A model generated the notes under the pieces. The model saw only the letters and a program-made list of their open reading frames with translations. It made no database searches and was not told the origin of the DNA. 24,849 nt of DNA from Clostridiales bacterium UBA1763. Its GTDB lineage: Bacteria > Bacillota > Clostridia > Oscillospirales > Oscillospiraceae. Both the position numbers and the translations under genes were made by a program. Positions 23,038 to 24,849 of this stretch are shown here, one piece after another (within the stretch, counting starts at the first letter, position 1; each line of letters opens with the position of its first letter). The DNA lies in contig DCHB01000002.1 in NCBI GenBank assembly GCA_002314685.1, positions 1-24,849 of the forward strand, written 5' to 3'.

Positions 23038-23155
23038 GACGCAAAGTGATATTTCTTGCTTGAAGAATACCATAACCGTAAATTCTCCACAAGTCACAAA
23101 GCGACAAGCTAAATCATTTTTTAGTGAACATAGTGCTCAATTTCCGCCTATAAAC

Positions 23156-23184
23156 TTGACTTTCATAGACGCATAACATAATAT
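23156..23184 (+). promoter_or_regulatory. Candidate promoter for the SGNH-like gene
   Basis: TTGACT at 23156-23161, a 17-bp spacer and TAATAT at 23179-23184 would give a 5' UTR of about 70 bases. The rest of the 280-bp gap between the divergent genes shows no other gene. Confidence 0.5.
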
Positions 23185-23259
23185 TAAATTAAATATATGG
23201 CACGATTATTCAGAAAATGACGTTATGTATCAACAATTCAAAAATCAGGAGGGTTAAAT

Positions 23260-24693
23260 ATGAAACGCTGCAAAAGAATTTTCACAATGCTTCTCGTTAT
23301 TGTTATGTCGCTTTCTCTTATGTATATCCCCGCTGCGGCTGAATCGAATACAGTAAACCTCAACGAGATTTACAACACGGGTGTCGGTTATCTCGCTATC
23401 GGCGACAGCTGGACTCGCGGCTACGGTGCATCGGATAGCTGGGATGACGAAGGCTATAACATGGATGCTCCCGACGGTGAAACGGTTTGGACCGAAAAAG
23501 GCATAACAGTCGGCTCCAGATATTGCCGCAATGTTACTGGCTCATATCCTTGGCTCGTTGCAAACGCACTGGGACTGCAATCAAATAACGACATTTTAGA
23601 CAAGGACGGTATGTACTGGCCCCTTGCTCAGGACGCTGTTACCACATCCAATGTCCTCGACCTTATTGGCGTGGGTGATGATGTTGACAACTACGGCAAT
23701 CTGTACGGCTACGCAGTCGGCGCATCAAGATACAATACAATTCTCAAATACTTCGGTTGTCCCGAAAGTCTTACCACCGACGGAGTAACCAAGTACGGCA
23801 AGTCGGGAGAAGTCTACACATTCAAACAGCTTGTTCAGAATGCCTCACTCATCTCCATTGCTGTCGGCATGGGAGATACCTTCAACACCGCACGTGCAGG
23901 CTGTGTTTCCGGGCTTGACCTTTCCAAAACCGAGGACGTTATTACCGCACTTGAGAGATTTGTTTCGTTAATGGATGAGGGTTACAAGCTTTGGGAGAAG
24001 AACTACAGAGTAATTCTCGACTACTTCAAGGAAAACGCAACGGGTACTGTTGTCATCGTCGGTTGCTTTAACCCCGCTGTAAATATGAGCATTTCCGATG
24101 AGTACCCTGTTCCCGTCGGCACTGTGCTTTCTACCTACACCACAATGATGAATAAGCAGTATAAGGAATGGGCAAAGGAATACGGCTACATCTTCGTTGA
24201 TGTTTCCAATGTTGACACAGGCGCTGTTGAGAACGATATTTCTATCATCGACCTTCTGTCTGCCACAAATGTACGCTATCAGGGACTTGCAACTCACCCC
24301 ACACCCACGGGATATCAGCAGATAGCAAATGCCATCATTGATGCACTTGAGCAGAACGAACTTGAAAATCAGGCAAACAAGACAAGAATTCGCGTTGACC
24401 TCGGCAGAATCAAGAGCGTAAGCTATGTAACTCTGGACGGCAAGACTATCAAGGATTACACTCTTGAAGACGGTGTTCTCACCATTAACAGAGGTGTTTC
24501 AACCTACTCAACTCTCTCTGTCGGCTGCATTAACGAAAGCGGCAAGCTTGCCGTGGCAGTATATTCCCTGAGCTTTGATTCCGCTACCGGCTACTCCTGC
24601 TACAGAGTTTATACCACAAATAACGTTGCAGGCGTTGTTAAGTCAATCAGCCTCACCGCAAAGAGTCTCCTAAAGGGCCTCTTCTCGAAATAA
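23260..24693 (+). CDS. Secreted SGNH/GDSL-hydrolase-like protein
   Basis: The 477-residue protein has a Sec signal peptide (about 1-27, ending PAAAES). The SGNH-type domain spans about 40-365, and a beta-rich C-terminal module of about 100 residues follows. Block I is AIGDSWTRG with the nucleophile S50. Block III appears as ISIAVGMGDTFN, where the usual GxND reads G203-M-G-D206, so the oxyanion-hole Asn is Gly. Block V is L343-ATHPTPTGY with H346, where the usual DxxH aspartate is Leu. It may be an esterase or deacylase on extracellular glycans, but the missing residues leave activity open. The ATG at 23260 follows GGAGGG at a 6-base gap. It is monocistronic and divergent from the MerR-type gene. 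Confidence 0.82.
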   Translation: MKRCKRIFTMLLVIVMSLSLMYIPAAAESNTVNLNEIYNTGVGYLAIGDSWTRGYGASDSWDDEGYNMDAPDGETVWTEKGITVGSRYCRNVTGSYPWLVANALGLQSNNDILDKDGMYWPLAQDAVTTSNVLDLIGVGDDVDNYGNLYGYAVGASRYNTILKYFGCPESLTTDGVTKYGKSGEVYTFKQLVQNASLISIAVGMGDTFNTARAGCVSGLDLSKTEDVITALERFVSLMDEGYKLWEKNYRVILDYFKENATGTVVIVGCFNPAVNMSISDEYPVPVGTVLSTYTTMMNKQYKEWAKEYGYIFVDVSNVDTGAVENDISIIDLLSATNVRYQGLATHPTPTGYQQIANAIIDALEQNELENQANKTRIRVDLGRIKSVSYVTLDGKTIKDYTLEDGVLTINRGVSTYSTLSVGCINESGKLAVAVYSLSFDSATGYSCYRVYTTNNVAGVVKSISLTAKSLLKGLFSK

Positions 24694-24849
24694 TACTTTC
24701 TGACTCGCAGGCATTTTCGAGTTCGAGACTTATACCAAAAACGACAGACCGCACAAGGGCGGTGCACCGTAGGGATTAACAGCCCTGCAAATTGCTCTTT
24801 TTCCCCGATGCCGCGTTAAAAATACTCGGAATATATGTCCATTATTCCT
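24694..24849. other. Right-end intergenic sequence with palindrome
   Basis: No gene is seen after the SGNH-like stop. The segment holds a perfect 10-bp palindrome CGGTGCACCG (24760-24769) followed by AGGG-N8-CCCT, inside a GC-rich patch that differs from the surrounding AT-rich sequence. It could be a dispersed intergenic repeat or the edge of a regulatory region cut by the window. Confidence 0.4.

Overview
The window reads as chromosomal DNA from a Gram-positive anaerobe of the class Clostridia, most likely near the Oscillospiraceae/Ruminococcaceae. The signs are strong AGGAGG-type ribosome binding sites, TTGACA/TATAAT promoters, U-tract terminators, a T-box leader in front of pheST, an IreB-family phosphoprotein, an EFR1-type flavodoxin/ferredoxin, and a lipoprotein-alr-mazF cluster like the Bacillus ydcC-alr-ndoA region. 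I see no rRNA, tRNA, CRISPR array, transposase or phage gene. No database search was possible, so names rest on motifs and remembered family features.

Layout. Positions 1-4439: NUDIX hydrolase (-), O-antigen ligase-like membrane protein (-), divergent NhaC-type antiporter (+), flavodoxin/4Fe-4S protein (-). Positions 4508-7095: a minus-strand pair encoding a catalytically empty rhomboid-like protein with a C-terminal zinc ribbon and a membrane-anchored PQQ-type beta-propeller protein. Positions 7244-12738 (+): an RlmB-type rRNA methyltransferase, a 795-residue protein that looks like a degenerate P-type ATPase, an EF-G paralogue and a 52-residue membrane microprotein. Positions 12770-16734 (-): pyrimidine-nucleoside phosphorylase, an uncharacterised 145-residue protein, MazF, alanine racemase and a LolA-like lipoprotein; the last three genes in transcription order (lipoprotein-alr-mazF) form one operon. 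Positions 16795-20838 (+): promoter, T-box leader, pheS and pheT. Positions 20885-21208 (+): ireB under its own promoter. Positions 21265-22979 (-): a membrane protein and a MerR-family regulator. Positions 23260-24693 (+): a secreted SGNH-like protein.

Most of the window is housekeeping: translation (RlmB, EF-G-like, PheST), cell-wall D-alanine supply (Alr), nucleoside salvage (Pdp), nucleotide-sugar cleanup (NUDIX) and ion exchange (NhaC). Regulation visible in the sequence includes the Phe T-box, a MerR-type 19-bp-spacer promoter, a hairpin holding a UACAU site just before mazF, and two intrinsic terminators that abut the ribosome binding site of the next gene.

The most unusual items are the degenerate P-type ATPase-like protein, which keeps the membrane topology but has lost the phosphorylation and hinge motifs and carries an acidic N-terminal tail with repeated I-x-x-EF motifs; a roughly 100-residue insertion in PheT that resembles a second copy of its own tRNA-binding OB fold; and a MazF toxin gene with no room for its usual antitoxin.
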